Origin: Chlorobium sp.
GTDB taxonomy: Bacteria > Bacteroidota > Chlorobiia > Chlorobiales > Chlorobiaceae
Assembly: GCA_028277225.1 (NCBI GenBank)
Contig: JANQHB010000068.1
Coordinates: 1 to 64,000, forward strand
Direction: 5' to 3'
DNA length: 64,000 nucleotides
Notes under the pieces: generated by a model
Told to the model about the DNA's origin: nothing
The model's input: the letters and a program-made list of their open reading frames with translations, nothing else
Databases searched by the model: none
In this document: in pieces, positions 1-7,871 of the stretch
How positions within the stretch are numbered: the stretch's first letter is position 1
Layout of the letters: the number at the start of each line of letters is the position of its first letter
Program-made: the position numbers and the translations under genes

Positions 1-402
1 GAAGAAAAAATCTGGATCAGCAAGTTCATGGAGTTGGGAAAAGGAAGCTGGGGTGATGATCCTGAAGATCTGAAACAATTGCTTGCATTATTCATTCGAC
101 ACATGAAAAACTATGACAGAATTTTTATGCTCAGGGCTCTTCGGAAAGCCCCTGACTGGGTATATGAACTGGTTGAGATTCCAAAGTCGCTTTTACTGAA
201 AGCCAAAAATGGAGAGCTTGTGATGAAAAGCAACAGCACTCAATATCCCAAGCCTGGATACTGCTATGTGATGGATGGCGAAACAGAACTTTTCCAACTC
301 TACTTTGATGGGGGTAGCGAAAGAAAGCTTCAGGTAAAAAATCTCTTGAAATCTTACTGTATTGTGCATGCCCAATGGGAATTCACGATTCCTGGAACAT
401 GA
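1..402 (+). CDS. SmaI-like type II restriction endonuclease, C-terminal part
   Basis: The reading frame is open from the first base, so the N-terminus lies outside the window and only about 133 residues are visible. From memory the visible part closely matches the C-terminal half of R.SmaI (cuts CCCGGG): a segment MELGKG, then YDRIF, then LVEIPKSLLL.AKN, KPGY.YV, LYFDGG.ERKLQ and a final CIVH..W. The gene converges on the methyltransferase at 383-1480 and their 3' ends overlap by 20 bases, a normal restriction-modification layout. The DNA specificity is inferred from similarity only. The catalytic core may lie upstream, so activity cannot be judged from here. Confidence 0.82.
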   Translation, partial: EEKIWISKFMELGKGSWGDDPEDLKQLLALFIRHMKNYDRIFMLRALRKAPDWVYELVEIPKSLLLKAKNGELVMKSNSTQYPKPGYCYVMDGETELFQLYFDGGSERKLQVKNLLKSYCIVHAQWEFTIPGT

Positions 403-1480
403 ACGATCCTTGTACTTTTGAGGTTCTTTTGCGTGCTATATCGACGTACCCATCGTTGATTTCTATGCCGGTGCATTTTCTGTTAAGTTCCTGTGCGACC
501 ATTCCCACCGTTCCGGCCCCGTAGAAAGGATCAAGAACTGCGTCGCCTTCTTCCGAACCTGCTAAAACGCATGGTCTGACAAGATTTCTTGGAAATACCG
601 CAAAATGCGCTTCCGGACAAGGTTCAGTATTGATTGACCAAACGGTGCGCTTGTTTTTCAAGCCGTTTCCATTACTATAAGATTCCCTGATCGCTTCCTG
701 GTTAAAGAAGTAACGTTCAGACTTTGAAAACATGAAAAGATATTCATGAGCCACGGTCAATCGATCTCTTACACTTTCGGGCTGGCAATTTGGCTTATGC
801 CAGATAATATCATTTCTAAGGTACCATCCCTCCTGCTGGCATGCCATAGCAACCATCCACGCCACACCGATCAGATCCTTCTTCTTTAATCCTTCAGGGG
901 TAGGAGGCCGATAGGACATAGCGCGCCCCTTGTTTTTTGCATCCGCCTGCCGCCATTTGCGGCCACCCGAGGTATACGTGTTTCCGATATTTAACCAAAA
1001 GGTGCCATCAGGTTTCAGTACTCGCCTGACCTCTGAAAAAACCTCAACCAGGGAATGAATGTAGTCATTCAGATCAGGCTCTGCCCCAATCTGGTTCTCA
1101 ACACCATAGTCTCGTACTCCCCAATAAGGAGGAGAAGTTATGACACATCTGAAGGTATTGTCAGGTAGCCTCTTTATCACTTCACGCGTATCACCATGGA
1201 TAACAGTAGGCCCATTTTCTTGCGCCACAAAGTCAGGCGCTTCGGCTGCTGTCACAAACTGATTCTGGAGCCCGTTTGATGGTTGAGAATCTTTCTTATT
1301 TGGTCTCCCTATTTTTTTTCGTCCGTTGCTGGCAAAATCATAAAGAGCCACATAATCAATAAGGTGATCACGCCCGGATTTTTCTGACGTGAGACGCTCT
1401 TCCTGTATATATTGCCTGACTCTTGCGGTTGAAACGCCAAGATATTCGGCTGCTTCTTCTGTCGTACAATACTTTTGCAT
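383..1480 (-). CDS. DNA methyltransferase (beta class, probably N4-cytosine) with N-terminal HTH
   Basis: This is the likely protective methyltransferase of the SmaI-like restriction system it converges on. The order of motifs is beta class: the catalytic motif TSPPYW at residues 115-120 comes before the SAM-binding motif DPFYGAGT at about 317-324. An S-P-P-Y motif is typical of enzymes that make N4-methylcytosine, which fits a SmaI-type specificity, although N6-adenine cannot be excluded. Residues 1-50 form an excisionase/MerR-like helix-turn-helix (TTEEAAEYLGVS...RVRQYI), followed by a basic linker (GRKKIGRP). That extra domain could let the enzyme control its own or the nuclease's expression, replacing a separate C protein. 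No strong ribosome site is visible before the ATG. Confidence 0.85.
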   Translation of the reverse strand: MQKYCTTEEAAEYLGVSTARVRQYIQEERLTSEKSGRDHLIDYVALYDFASNGRKKIGRPNKKDSQPSNGLQNQFVTAAEAPDFVAQENGPTVIHGDTREVIKRLPDNTFRCVITSPPYWGVRDYGVENQIGAEPDLNDYIHSLVEVFSEVRRVLKPDGTFWLNIGNTYTSGGRKWRQADAKNKGRAMSYRPPTPEGLKKKDLIGVAWMVAMACQQEGWYLRNDIIWHKPNCQPESVRDRLTVAHEYLFMFSKSERYFFNQEAIRESYSNGNGLKNKRTVWSINTEPCPEAHFAVFPRNLVRPCVLAGSEEGDAVLDPFYGAGTVGMVAQELNRKCTGIEINDGYVDIARKRTSKVQGSFMFQES

Positions 1481-1567
1481 GCGAAAGGTTTTTTACAGTA
1501 TAGAAAAACCTCTACATAATCGCAACAAGATTACCCCCTCTTTTTCTTGGTACAATACAGCACATTC

Positions 1568-1889
1568 ATGGAGGCATCACCGCCAAATATCCATTTTTTT
1601 GAAGGATGCATCCTGAAACACTCGGTCTTTCAAAACCTCACCATACAGAACACCCGGTTCAGTGAATGCGATCTCGGAGAAGCGGATTTCACCGGAGCTG
1701 ACCGGAGCAATCTTCAACGCATGTGATCTGTCAAGAACAACCTTCGTACGAACCATCCTCGAACAAGCCGATTTCCGAACGGCGGAGAACTACTCGATCA
1801 GCCCGGAGAGGAACAACGTTCGGAAAGCAAGGTTTTCACTGGCAGGGGTTGCAGGATTGCTGGATGTGTATGGGATTAAGATTGAGTGA
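1568..1889 (+). pseudogene. Frameshifted pentapeptide-repeat gene
   Basis: From ATG 1568 one frame reads 52 codons into a pentapeptide-repeat pattern (SECDLGEADFTGAD) and hits TGA at 1724. The same type of repeat continues in another frame (FNACDLSRTTF...LEQADFRTAE) up to a stop at 1889. The switch point is about 1695-1710, where a small deletion would restore one protein of about 105 residues. Pentapeptide-repeat proteins form a right-handed quadrilateral beta helix; some mimic DNA and protect gyrase, but no role can be assigned here. Confidence 0.6.
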
Positions 1890-2019
1890 GGGGGAGAGGT
1901 GTTGAACTGTTGATTTTTTGAATCGTTGAGTGCTTACAAAAGATTCTTATATGCCTGTAACAGTGAAAACACTCAAACACTTTTAAAGCTAATAAATAAT
2001 ATCCTCTATCCCTGAAAGT
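1890..2019. other. Gene-free spacer, entry to AT-rich island
   Basis: No gene is seen. Base composition drops sharply to AT-rich toward 2020, marking one edge of the island that extends to about 6345. Confidence 0.5.
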
Positions 2020-2832
2020 TTAATAATTTCTTATTACCAACTCATTAACCTTATATTTATTTTTTTTGCTAGAAACCCACCTCACAGTTGATAGTATATC
2101 AATATTCCAGTCTTTGTACAACTCTCTTATAAATGGAAGATCAGCATTTGTAATCATAACTTTGGCACCTTTTTTTGCTATATCTTCCGCATATCTCATT
2201 AGAGACTCTTGATCATTCTTATCAAATCTATTTTCTGTATAATGAGTGAAAAACGATGTTCCGTTTATCGGAGGATAAGGAGGGTCTAAATAATAAAAAG
2301 TTTTTTTACCAGCATACTTTTGCGTTTTCTTATAAGAACAGCACACTATCTCCGTATTCTTCATATACTCACTAATCTTTATAAACTCAGCAAGATCAAC
2401 TGAAGTCAATTTCTTTTTGTAACCGTATGGAACATTGTATTCTCCTTTCTTATTTACTCTATAGATACCATTGAAAGATGATTTATTTAAATATATAAAT
2501 TGTGCTGCTTGTTGAACTTTATCAACCGACTTGTTAAAGCTTTTCCTAACAGTATAATAATTTTCCGCCGAATCATTTTTCATCAGATTATTTAACAAAA
2601 CGCATACTTCTTGTGGTCGAACTTTTATCACATGATAACAATTTATCAATTTTTTATTAATATCTGATATAACCGAACAATTTGAATTAATAGCAAAAAA
2701 TATAGACCCGGCCCCAACAAATGGTTCGACATATAAAAATTTTCTATATCCTTCAGGCAAATAAGGCAAAATCTTTTTCTTCATTTTATTTTTTCCGCCC
2801 ACCCACCTTAAAAATGGATCAATTGATATCAT
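2020..2832 (-). CDS. Dam-type DNA N6-adenine methyltransferase
   Basis: The protein has 270 residues, the usual length for the Dam/M.DpnII alpha-class family. It starts with the family's F.RW.GGK signature (residues 7-14), has the SAM-binding motif EPFVGAGS at 36-43 and the catalytic motif DPPY at 183-186. It would methylate adenine in a short site, perhaps GATC as in the family, but the target is not shown by the sequence. It is the last gene of a five-gene operon and overlaps the HAM1-like gene upstream by 14 bases, so it is translated with it. No matching restriction nuclease is adjacent. It may mark host DNA so that the rest of the operon can tell self from non-self, or simply travel with it. 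Confidence 0.87.
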   Translation of the reverse strand: MISIDPFLRWVGGKNKMKKKILPYLPEGYRKFLYVEPFVGAGSIFFAINSNCSVISDINKKLINCYHVIKVRPQEVCVLLNNLMKNDSAENYYTVRKSFNKSVDKVQQAAQFIYLNKSSFNGIYRVNKKGEYNVPYGYKKKLTSVDLAEFIKISEYMKNTEIVCCSYKKTQKYAGKKTFYYLDPPYPPINGTSFFTHYTENRFDKNDQESLMRYAEDIAKKGAKVMITNADLPFIRELYKDWNIDILSTVRWVSSKKNKYKVNELVIRNY

Positions 2833-3376
2833 TTAAATAATCAAATAGTTTATTATATGACTCTGAAGCTTGGGAATATTTCATTTTTTCTTCAATAGTC
2901 ATTTCAGCATATGTTTTATCACAACTATCAGGAATAAATATAGGATCAAACTGAAAACCATTTGAACCCCTACCTTTAAAAGGTATTTCACCACTTGTTT
3001 TTCCTAAAAATGTTTTTATTATTTTTCCATCACAGAATCCCACACACGAAACTACATTGGCACGTCTATCTTGATCTTTTGGAATCAAAGTGCATATTTT
3101 ATCATTCATCATATCCCACATAGGTTTAGATAATGCTCCAGGAAATTTGTTTAAATATTCAACTTCTAACGCACCATGCTCAACAACAACTGGCAACCTC
3201 CAGTGTTTATATGCAGTTATAACCTTTTTCTTAACAACATACTCAACTTTATCTGAAAGTATTTCATTCACATTATAATCGAGATATATTATATCTATAC
3301 CTTTATTTTTAAACAGGTAATTTATTTCGTTCTTTTTATCCTTATTAATAGTATTAATATATAATTTTTTATTCAT
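2819..3376 (-). CDS. Divergent HAM1/RdgB-like (ITPase-fold) protein, possible nucleotide receptor
   Basis: The 185-residue protein has the layout of RdgB/HAM1 pyrophosphatases, which remove dITP and XTP: N-terminal INTINKDKKNE in place of the usual AT.N..K..E, a central block PVVVEHGALEVEYLNKFPGALS (63-83), GFQFDPIF (140-147) and an EEK near 162. Key positions differ from housekeeping enzymes. The acidic pair of the central D-D-S-G-L block reads V-E-H-G-A-L, and the base-contacting S-H-R near the end reads S-Q-A. This suggests it binds rather than hydrolyses a nucleotide, or prefers an altered substrate. It overlaps the SIR2 gene upstream by 8 bases. A SIR2-HAM1 pair resembles KomC-KomB of the Kongming immune system, where the HAM1 protein senses dITP. 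That role is an inference here. Confidence 0.75.
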   Translation of the reverse strand: MNKKLYINTINKDKKNEINYLFKNKGIDIIYLDYNVNEILSDKVEYVVKKKVITAYKHWRLPVVVEHGALEVEYLNKFPGALSKPMWDMMNDKICTLIPKDQDRRANVVSCVGFCDGKIIKTFLGKTSGEIPFKGRGSNGFQFDPIFIPDSCDKTYAEMTIEEKMKYSQASESYNKLFDYLNDIN

Positions 3377-4211
3377 TTATCTCTCTTAAAAATTCCTCTA
3401 TACTGCCCTCTTTGTCTACAGGATCTAAATACACAACTTCAATATTCCAAGATTTCAACAATTCAGCTTGTATATCATCATACTCAAACGCAATAACATA
3501 AGATGGCCCCAAAGAACCCTCAATATTTGAATCAAGCAAATGATTAATTTTATACCATATATATCTAATATTTGGATCACTAAAACTATATCCTAAAAAC
3601 AAAAAACTGTTACTCAAAACATCGGACCTTAATCTCTGATCAACAGGGTGTTCTAGTCGCATCCTATCAAAATATTGACTTTCAGTTATAACCATTGTAT
3701 CAGGATATACCACGCACCCGTGAAACTTTACAATCTCTATATTTTCAATTGCATTGTTTGGTTCCAAGAAATGCTCAAGTTTTACCACTGTTTTAACTTT
3801 CTTGTTTTTTTCTTTAAAAGCTTCTTCGATATGTCTATCATAGTTCGTAGTATAAATTGTTTTAACTTTCATATCAGTCAGCAAGTCATATTTTCTTGAC
3901 TTTTTTCTCAACTGAACGCTTTCTTCTCGATGAAAATGTGTAAGTATATTATGAACAAAATCGTCCCACGATCGGTGATGTTTTTTTTTAGCGTATTCTG
4001 CCAATTGCTGGTAATTGCCGTGCAAGAGAAATAAATCCTCTTCATATCCTAAATCCTTACCTAAACTAGATATCATTTCCCTCCAATCAGGAAGTTTTAA
4101 ACATTTTGAAAATCCAGATCCGATAAATGGAATAAGTCGCCTATTCGAACAATGTTCTTTTATTTCTTCAATTGCAAGCCTTGAGTTCTTAAAAGCATCA
4201 TTTTGCGTCAT
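3369..4211 (-). CDS. SIR2-like protein, probable NAD-degrading effector
   Basis: The 280-residue protein carries the sirtuin-fold NAD-binding motifs in order: IPFIGSGFS (27-35), YTTNYD (120-125), the catalytic-histidine motif KFHGC (162-166) and FLFLGYSFSDPNIRYIW (203-219). This is the SIR2_2 type found in anti-phage systems, where such domains usually destroy NAD+ when activated; it is not the deacetylase type. It is the third gene of the operon and overlaps the next gene by 8 bases, which points to a complex with the HAM1-like protein. The conserved histidine and TTN-D residues suggest it is active. The trigger is unknown. Confidence 0.86.
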   Translation of the reverse strand: MTQNDAFKNSRLAIEEIKEHCSNRRLIPFIGSGFSKCLKLPDWREMISSLGKDLGYEEDLFLLHGNYQQLAEYAKKKHHRSWDDFVHNILTHFHREESVQLRKKSRKYDLLTDMKVKTIYTTNYDRHIEEAFKEKNKKVKTVVKLEHFLEPNNAIENIEIVKFHGCVVYPDTMVITESQYFDRMRLEHPVDQRLRSDVLSNSFLFLGYSFSDPNIRYIWYKINHLLDSNIEGSLGPSYVIAFEYDDIQAELLKSWNIEVVYLDPVDKEGSIEEFLREINE

Positions 4212-4215
4212 CTTT

Positions 4216-4845
4216 TCACTTTTTAACTATTACCCTTATTAAAGAATGATAATGCTCGATTAGATCTGTAGGATGAGACTCCTTTATTGTTTCTTCTTCA
4301 CACAACAATACTGAGCATCTATCAAATTGAGATAAAAAATCATCCTTATCCACAAATGCATCATAAGATAAGTATCCTTGATTCTTCGGAGGAGGAATAA
4401 GATTAGTAAAGGTAACTATAACCAGATAACCGTATTCCTTTAATGTTTTTTTCATATTATTTATTAAACGATAAACCTGTGCCTTATTTTCAAGCGAATG
4501 CAATAGACCATAACACACCACTAAATCATACATTTCCTTTTTATAAGTAAAATCCCTTGCATCACCACAAATTATTCTTATATTTTTTTTACATAGACCA
4601 TACTTTGGTTGCAGCCTAAATCTCGACAATGCTATAGGTGATGCATCTATTGCAGTTACATATCCACCCAATGATGCGAGATATACAGCATTCTTTCCTT
4701 CACCCGCCCCAATGTCAAGTATATCCTTACCCCTCGGATCGAAACCTAAATCATTAATCAGGCACTCAACATATTTCCCTGGCTTTCTTTCCCAAAAACA
4801 TTTATCAGAATGCTCATACTCAGTTTGATATGGAATTTTTTTCAT
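4216..4845 (-). CDS. Small class I SAM methyltransferase (TehB-like)
   Basis: This is a 209-residue Rossmann methyltransferase with motif I DILDIGAGEGKN at 41-52, an acidic loop AIDASP at 65-70 and the DLVVCYGLLHS segment typical of TehB/small-molecule methyltransferases. It lacks any DPPY or SPPY motif, so it is more likely to act on a small molecule than on DNA. Its start lies 26 bases inside the upstream gene and its stop is 4 bases before the SIR2 gene, so it belongs to the same transcript. In this context it may make a methylated nucleotide or other signal, but the substrate is unknown. Confidence 0.72.
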   Translation of the reverse strand: MKKIPYQTEYEHSDKCFWERKPGKYVECLINDLGFDPRGKDILDIGAGEGKNAVYLASLGGYVTAIDASPIALSRFRLQPKYGLCKKNIRIICGDARDFTYKKEMYDLVVCYGLLHSLENKAQVYRLINNMKKTLKEYGYLVIVTFTNLIPPPKNQGYLSYDAFVDKDDFLSQFDRCSVLLCEEETIKESHPTDLIEHYHSLIRVIVKK

Positions 4846-6295
4846 CTATCCATTCTGTTATTGTGTTCACTAACTCATTAAATGACGCGCCATTATAAAC
4901 ATATACATCAGCCTTATTTTTAAAAAGAACTATCTCTTTTTCAACTTCATGAAATCTAACCTCCCTAAATTCATTTATAGATGCACTTCTTTTACTTCTT
5001 TCACTAAAAAAATTATATGAATCATCAACTGACAAATCAACATAAATTAATGTAGAGTCAGGGTATTTTAATTTAATAAAAGATAATGTTTCTATATTTC
5101 TAACACCGTCAATAACAACTTTTTTATCTTCATTAATTTTTTTTATTATTTCTTCAGCAATCATTTTGCATCCATGCTTGCGCTTTATCAACTTTAAGGC
5201 CTTATTCTGAAAATCAATGCGATTATTAACACCGAAGTCTTTTAGCTTTAGAATCTCGCTGACGATTTCTCTTGTAGACAGGTAATGAATTTGTAACTTT
5301 CTAGAAATAATTTTAGACAACTCTGATTTTCCTGAACCTATCTCGCCAACGACAATAAGAGGAAAACCTAAGTGTCTTTTTTTTTCTTTGATAATTATTT
5401 TACTAGCGATATCCTCAACGTCAAATAAATTTTTAACGAGTAACTGTGACCAAAACTCAAGTTTATAAAATTTTTCATTAAGGATTTTCGGCGTTAAATA
5501 TTGAAGCTTATTAATAGATAGCTCGGCAGAGATTTTATTAAGATCATCGTTATTATTTTTTGTTATAAACACAAAAGCAAAATGATTTAATCCTAATGGT
5601 GATGAATCATCATTAATAACACCTATTAATCTGGGCTCTTCAAATTTAATATCACGCAATTCTTCATTTAGTTCTCTGTAGACTGAATTTCGTATCCCCC
5701 CATCTTCAATGCCGAATAGATCATTATAATCTTCTTCGTTTACATGCCCACCAAAGCCAATACACAAAACACCCTCCAAAAGCTTATCTTTTGTCGACGA
5801 ATAACTACCCCTTGTATATGCCAATATTTCATTATTAACATTTTTAATTATCACATATGAAACAATTTGTTTTACACTGTAATCATTATTAGCCTTATCC
5901 CGATTCAAAATTACAAGATTATCCCTGTCCAATAATTTCAAATAAGGCTCATATTCCCTTGAAAATCCAAAAAATCTACCAACCTCATCAAACGCACTTT
6001 GTTTTATTGCAACAACTCTCTCATTATCGATGCTTTTTTTAAACTCAGGCGATATATATTCATCAACATCCCACTCTCTGAGAGCAAATTTATTTGAAGA
6101 AACCCTTATAAAATGTGACTGTTCTTTATTTTTCCTAATATGTTCGGATAATCTAGCCCTCATTGTATTAACTGGCGTCTTGCCGCTAGATCTTAAAACA
6201 CCTTGCTCTAAAGCAAAATCAACAATATCCTTAACCTTCATAGGAATTTTAAAACGACTTAGCACAATTTCTGCGGCTGTGAGAAAATGCTTCAT
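4820..6295 (-). CDS. HARE-HTH / Nudix / P-loop kinase fusion protein
   Basis: This 491-residue protein is the first gene of the island operon and has three parts. Residues 1-74 look like a HARE-HTH domain (FLTAAEIVL...PM..KDI...A...G...S.GKTP..T..ARLS), a fold proposed to read modified DNA. Residues about 128-290 are a Nudix hydrolase of the COG4112-like kind: GFGGHVNEED at 180-189, the box remnant REL.EEL at 207-213, then GVINDDSSPLG. Residues about 310-485 are a P-loop nucleotide-kinase-like domain with Walker A GEIGSGKS (317-324), a VVIDGVRN strand and a basic ERSKR lid-like segment. A kinase joined to a Nudix domain suggests making or trimming a nucleotide signal. Each domain call is by eye; the combined function is unknown. 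Confidence 0.7.
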   Translation of the reverse strand: MKHFLTAAEIVLSRFKIPMKVKDIVDFALEQGVLRSSGKTPVNTMRARLSEHIRKNKEQSHFIRVSSNKFALREWDVDEYISPEFKKSIDNERVVAIKQSAFDEVGRFFGFSREYEPYLKLLDRDNLVILNRDKANNDYSVKQIVSYVIIKNVNNEILAYTRGSYSSTKDKLLEGVLCIGFGGHVNEEDYNDLFGIEDGGIRNSVYRELNEELRDIKFEEPRLIGVINDDSSPLGLNHFAFVFITKNNNDDLNKISAELSINKLQYLTPKILNEKFYKLEFWSQLLVKNLFDVEDIASKIIIKEKKRHLGFPLIVVGEIGSGKSELSKIISRKLQIHYLSTREIVSEILKLKDFGVNNRIDFQNKALKLIKRKHGCKMIAEEIIKKINEDKKVVIDGVRNIETLSFIKLKYPDSTLIYVDLSVDDSYNFFSERSKRSASINEFREVRFHEVEKEIVLFKNKADVYVYNGASFNELVNTITEWIDEKNSISN

Positions 6296-6372
6296 AACAA
6301 TAATTATTCAAACGAATACAAAAGCTCATTTAAACTTATTGGTATTTCAGTGCAACGCCCCCAAACATCAAA

Positions 6373-6849
6373 CTACTGGTATTCACCAGCCGTAATGAAC
6401 TCTCCAAAAGCCTCGCACCAGACAATAACGCTTGTGAATTTCGACGGATCGATATCTGGCGGTACTTCCACGACAAAGTTTTCGAATGTTTTAACATCGC
6501 CTACTCGAACCATGCTAGACTTCAGGCGATTGAAGTCTGCTTCGGTCTCGACGAATTCCGGGGAAAGATAGAGCTTGTAATCCGGGCCAGGCGAAAGCCT
6601 GCCCATAAGGGTAATGTATTTGGGGCCTACCGAAACCGTACCTTCTCCCCAATGCAAAGCATCACTGTCTTTCAAATCTCTTCGGAATTCTGCAGTATAG
6701 CTTGCTTCCGAAGAAACCTCCTCTATTTCTGTTTCGCTTGGGGCTGACGGAGCTGTAAGAATTGGCAATGCATAGATACCGATCATGAATCCCAGGACGC
6801 CTGCGACACAGTGCGTTATGATCAATACTACCACGGTGCGAATTTTCAT
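6373..6849 (-). CDS. Membrane-anchored DM13-domain protein
   Basis: The 158-residue protein has one N-terminal membrane segment (residues 5-30), a short Ser/Glu linker and then a DM13 domain. Its marks are a G.VSVG..YITLMG.LSPGPDYKLYLSP block, a conserved VGDVKTFENFVVEVP strand and the ending SVIVWCEAFGEFI, with the family's cysteine in W-C-E-A-F. DM13 domains are proposed to take part in redox reactions outside the cytoplasm. It stands alone, with normal base composition, just outside the AT-rich island. Confidence 0.78.
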   Translation of the reverse strand: MKIRTVVVLIITHCVAGVLGFMIGIYALPILTAPSAPSETEIEEVSSEASYTAEFRRDLKDSDALHWGEGTVSVGPKYITLMGRLSPGPDYKLYLSPEFVETEADFNRLKSSMVRVGDVKTFENFVVEVPPDIDPSKFTSVIVWCEAFGEFITAGEYQ

Positions 6850-7282
6850 GACTTCAACCTGTTATGAGTTACTGCTGAGCCTCACCTTTTTTCCGCACTA
6901 CAGAATAGCTTGTCACCACATATCAATATACAGCATAAACACTTTTCACAACAGAGACATACAGCTTTATTCAACCTGCAAGTATGGTTTATCCCATAAT
7001 CACCGGTTTTACTGCTGGTGATGGTTGTTGAACTGTTTAGTCGTGAATGGTGATTCGTGAATGGAGAAAACTGGGCTGATCAGTTTATACCTTCAAAAGT
7101 GAACTTTAGAGGCTTGTGCAGCAAGAAACTCACGTTTGCTGTTGAGTATTCTCTTTTCTTAATCTGAACTTGTAATTCTCAAACAGCCTGAATGCGGTAG
7201 CTTAGGTGACAAGAGATCTTCTTGGTGATACCCACTTACAACCAATGATTTATCGGCGTTTAACGGTCGAAAAAATCTTTTG
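6850..7282. other. Gene-free spacer (433 bp)
   Basis: No supported gene on either strand. It contains a three-unit heptamer repeat at 7043-7063, described separately; the rest shows nothing recognisable. Confidence 0.6.
7043..7063. repeat. Heptamer tandem repeat (GTGAATG type)
   Basis: Three 7-base units GTGAATG, GTGATTC, GTGAATG in a row. The same family occurs at 13505-13525, and its complementary form at 36372-36399. Confidence 0.7.
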
Positions 7283-7564
7283 CTATGGTCTTTTTTGAGG
7301 GTCTTGTCTGCTATCAAAAATGGAATGTACAATTATTGAGTCACCTTCAATGGTGTAGAAAATGACAAACGGAAAACGCCTTACAAGACAACCACGAAAT
7401 TGAGAATAATATGTCCGGTAAAGCTCCGGGCTTTGCACGATTGATTTAATAGCAACTTCGACGCAGTCAAGAAACTCAAATCCCAAGCCTCTGCGTTGCT
7501 TCTCATACCACGCAATCGCTAAATCAAGGTCTTCCCTGGATCTTTCCGTATAACGCAGCTTCAT
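7283..7564 (-). CDS. ParE/RelE-family toxin
   Basis: This 93-residue protein has the family pattern: starts MKLRYTERSREDLDLAIAWYE, then GLGFEFLDCVE, a ...YRTYYSQFRGCLVRRFPFVIFYTIE segment and a final VHSIFDSRQDP (H and R in the last strand). ParE relatives poison gyrase and RelE relatives cut mRNA; this one is closer to ParE in its Y..Q..G..F...L helix region, but the target is not proven. It lies directly after its antitoxin with a 4-base overlap. Confidence 0.85.
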   Translation of the reverse strand: MKLRYTERSREDLDLAIAWYEKQRRGLGFEFLDCVEVAIKSIVQSPELYRTYYSQFRGCLVRRFPFVIFYTIEGDSIIVHSIFDSRQDPQKRP

Positions 7565-7788
7565 TTATATTTTCCGCGCAGTTCTTCATGGACACACTTC
7601 CAATCATGAAGCTCAAGTTTCCCTTGTTGGTATTCTTTATACCTCCTGTTCAGCTCCTCTTTCTGCCATTGTGGCATAGGAAGTTCTGAATTACTGGCTG
7701 CAATCGAATCCCACAAATCTTCAACGAGAAGAAGTTTCTCCGATAGCTCTAATCCATCAATTTCAATTTTGATTTGCTCTGTTCTCAT
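7561..7788 (-). CDS. Addiction-module antitoxin (TIGR02574-like)
   Basis: The protein has 75 residues and the family layout: LELSEKLLLVEDLWDSI near the N-terminus, an MPQWQKEELNRRYKEYQQG helix and a final acidic stretch with W..VHEELR. It should bind and neutralise the toxin encoded 4 bases overlapping downstream and repress the shared promoter. The order antitoxin then toxin is normal for the family. Confidence 0.85.
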   Translation of the reverse strand: MRTEQIKIEIDGLELSEKLLLVEDLWDSIAASNSELPMPQWQKEELNRRYKEYQQGKLELHDWKCVHEELRGKYK

Positions 7789-7871
7789 CTGATTGCATCA
7801 TTTTACCATTATAAACTCAACAATTGCATAACCAATATAACCATAAGAATATCTGATTGAAGTACTTTCAC

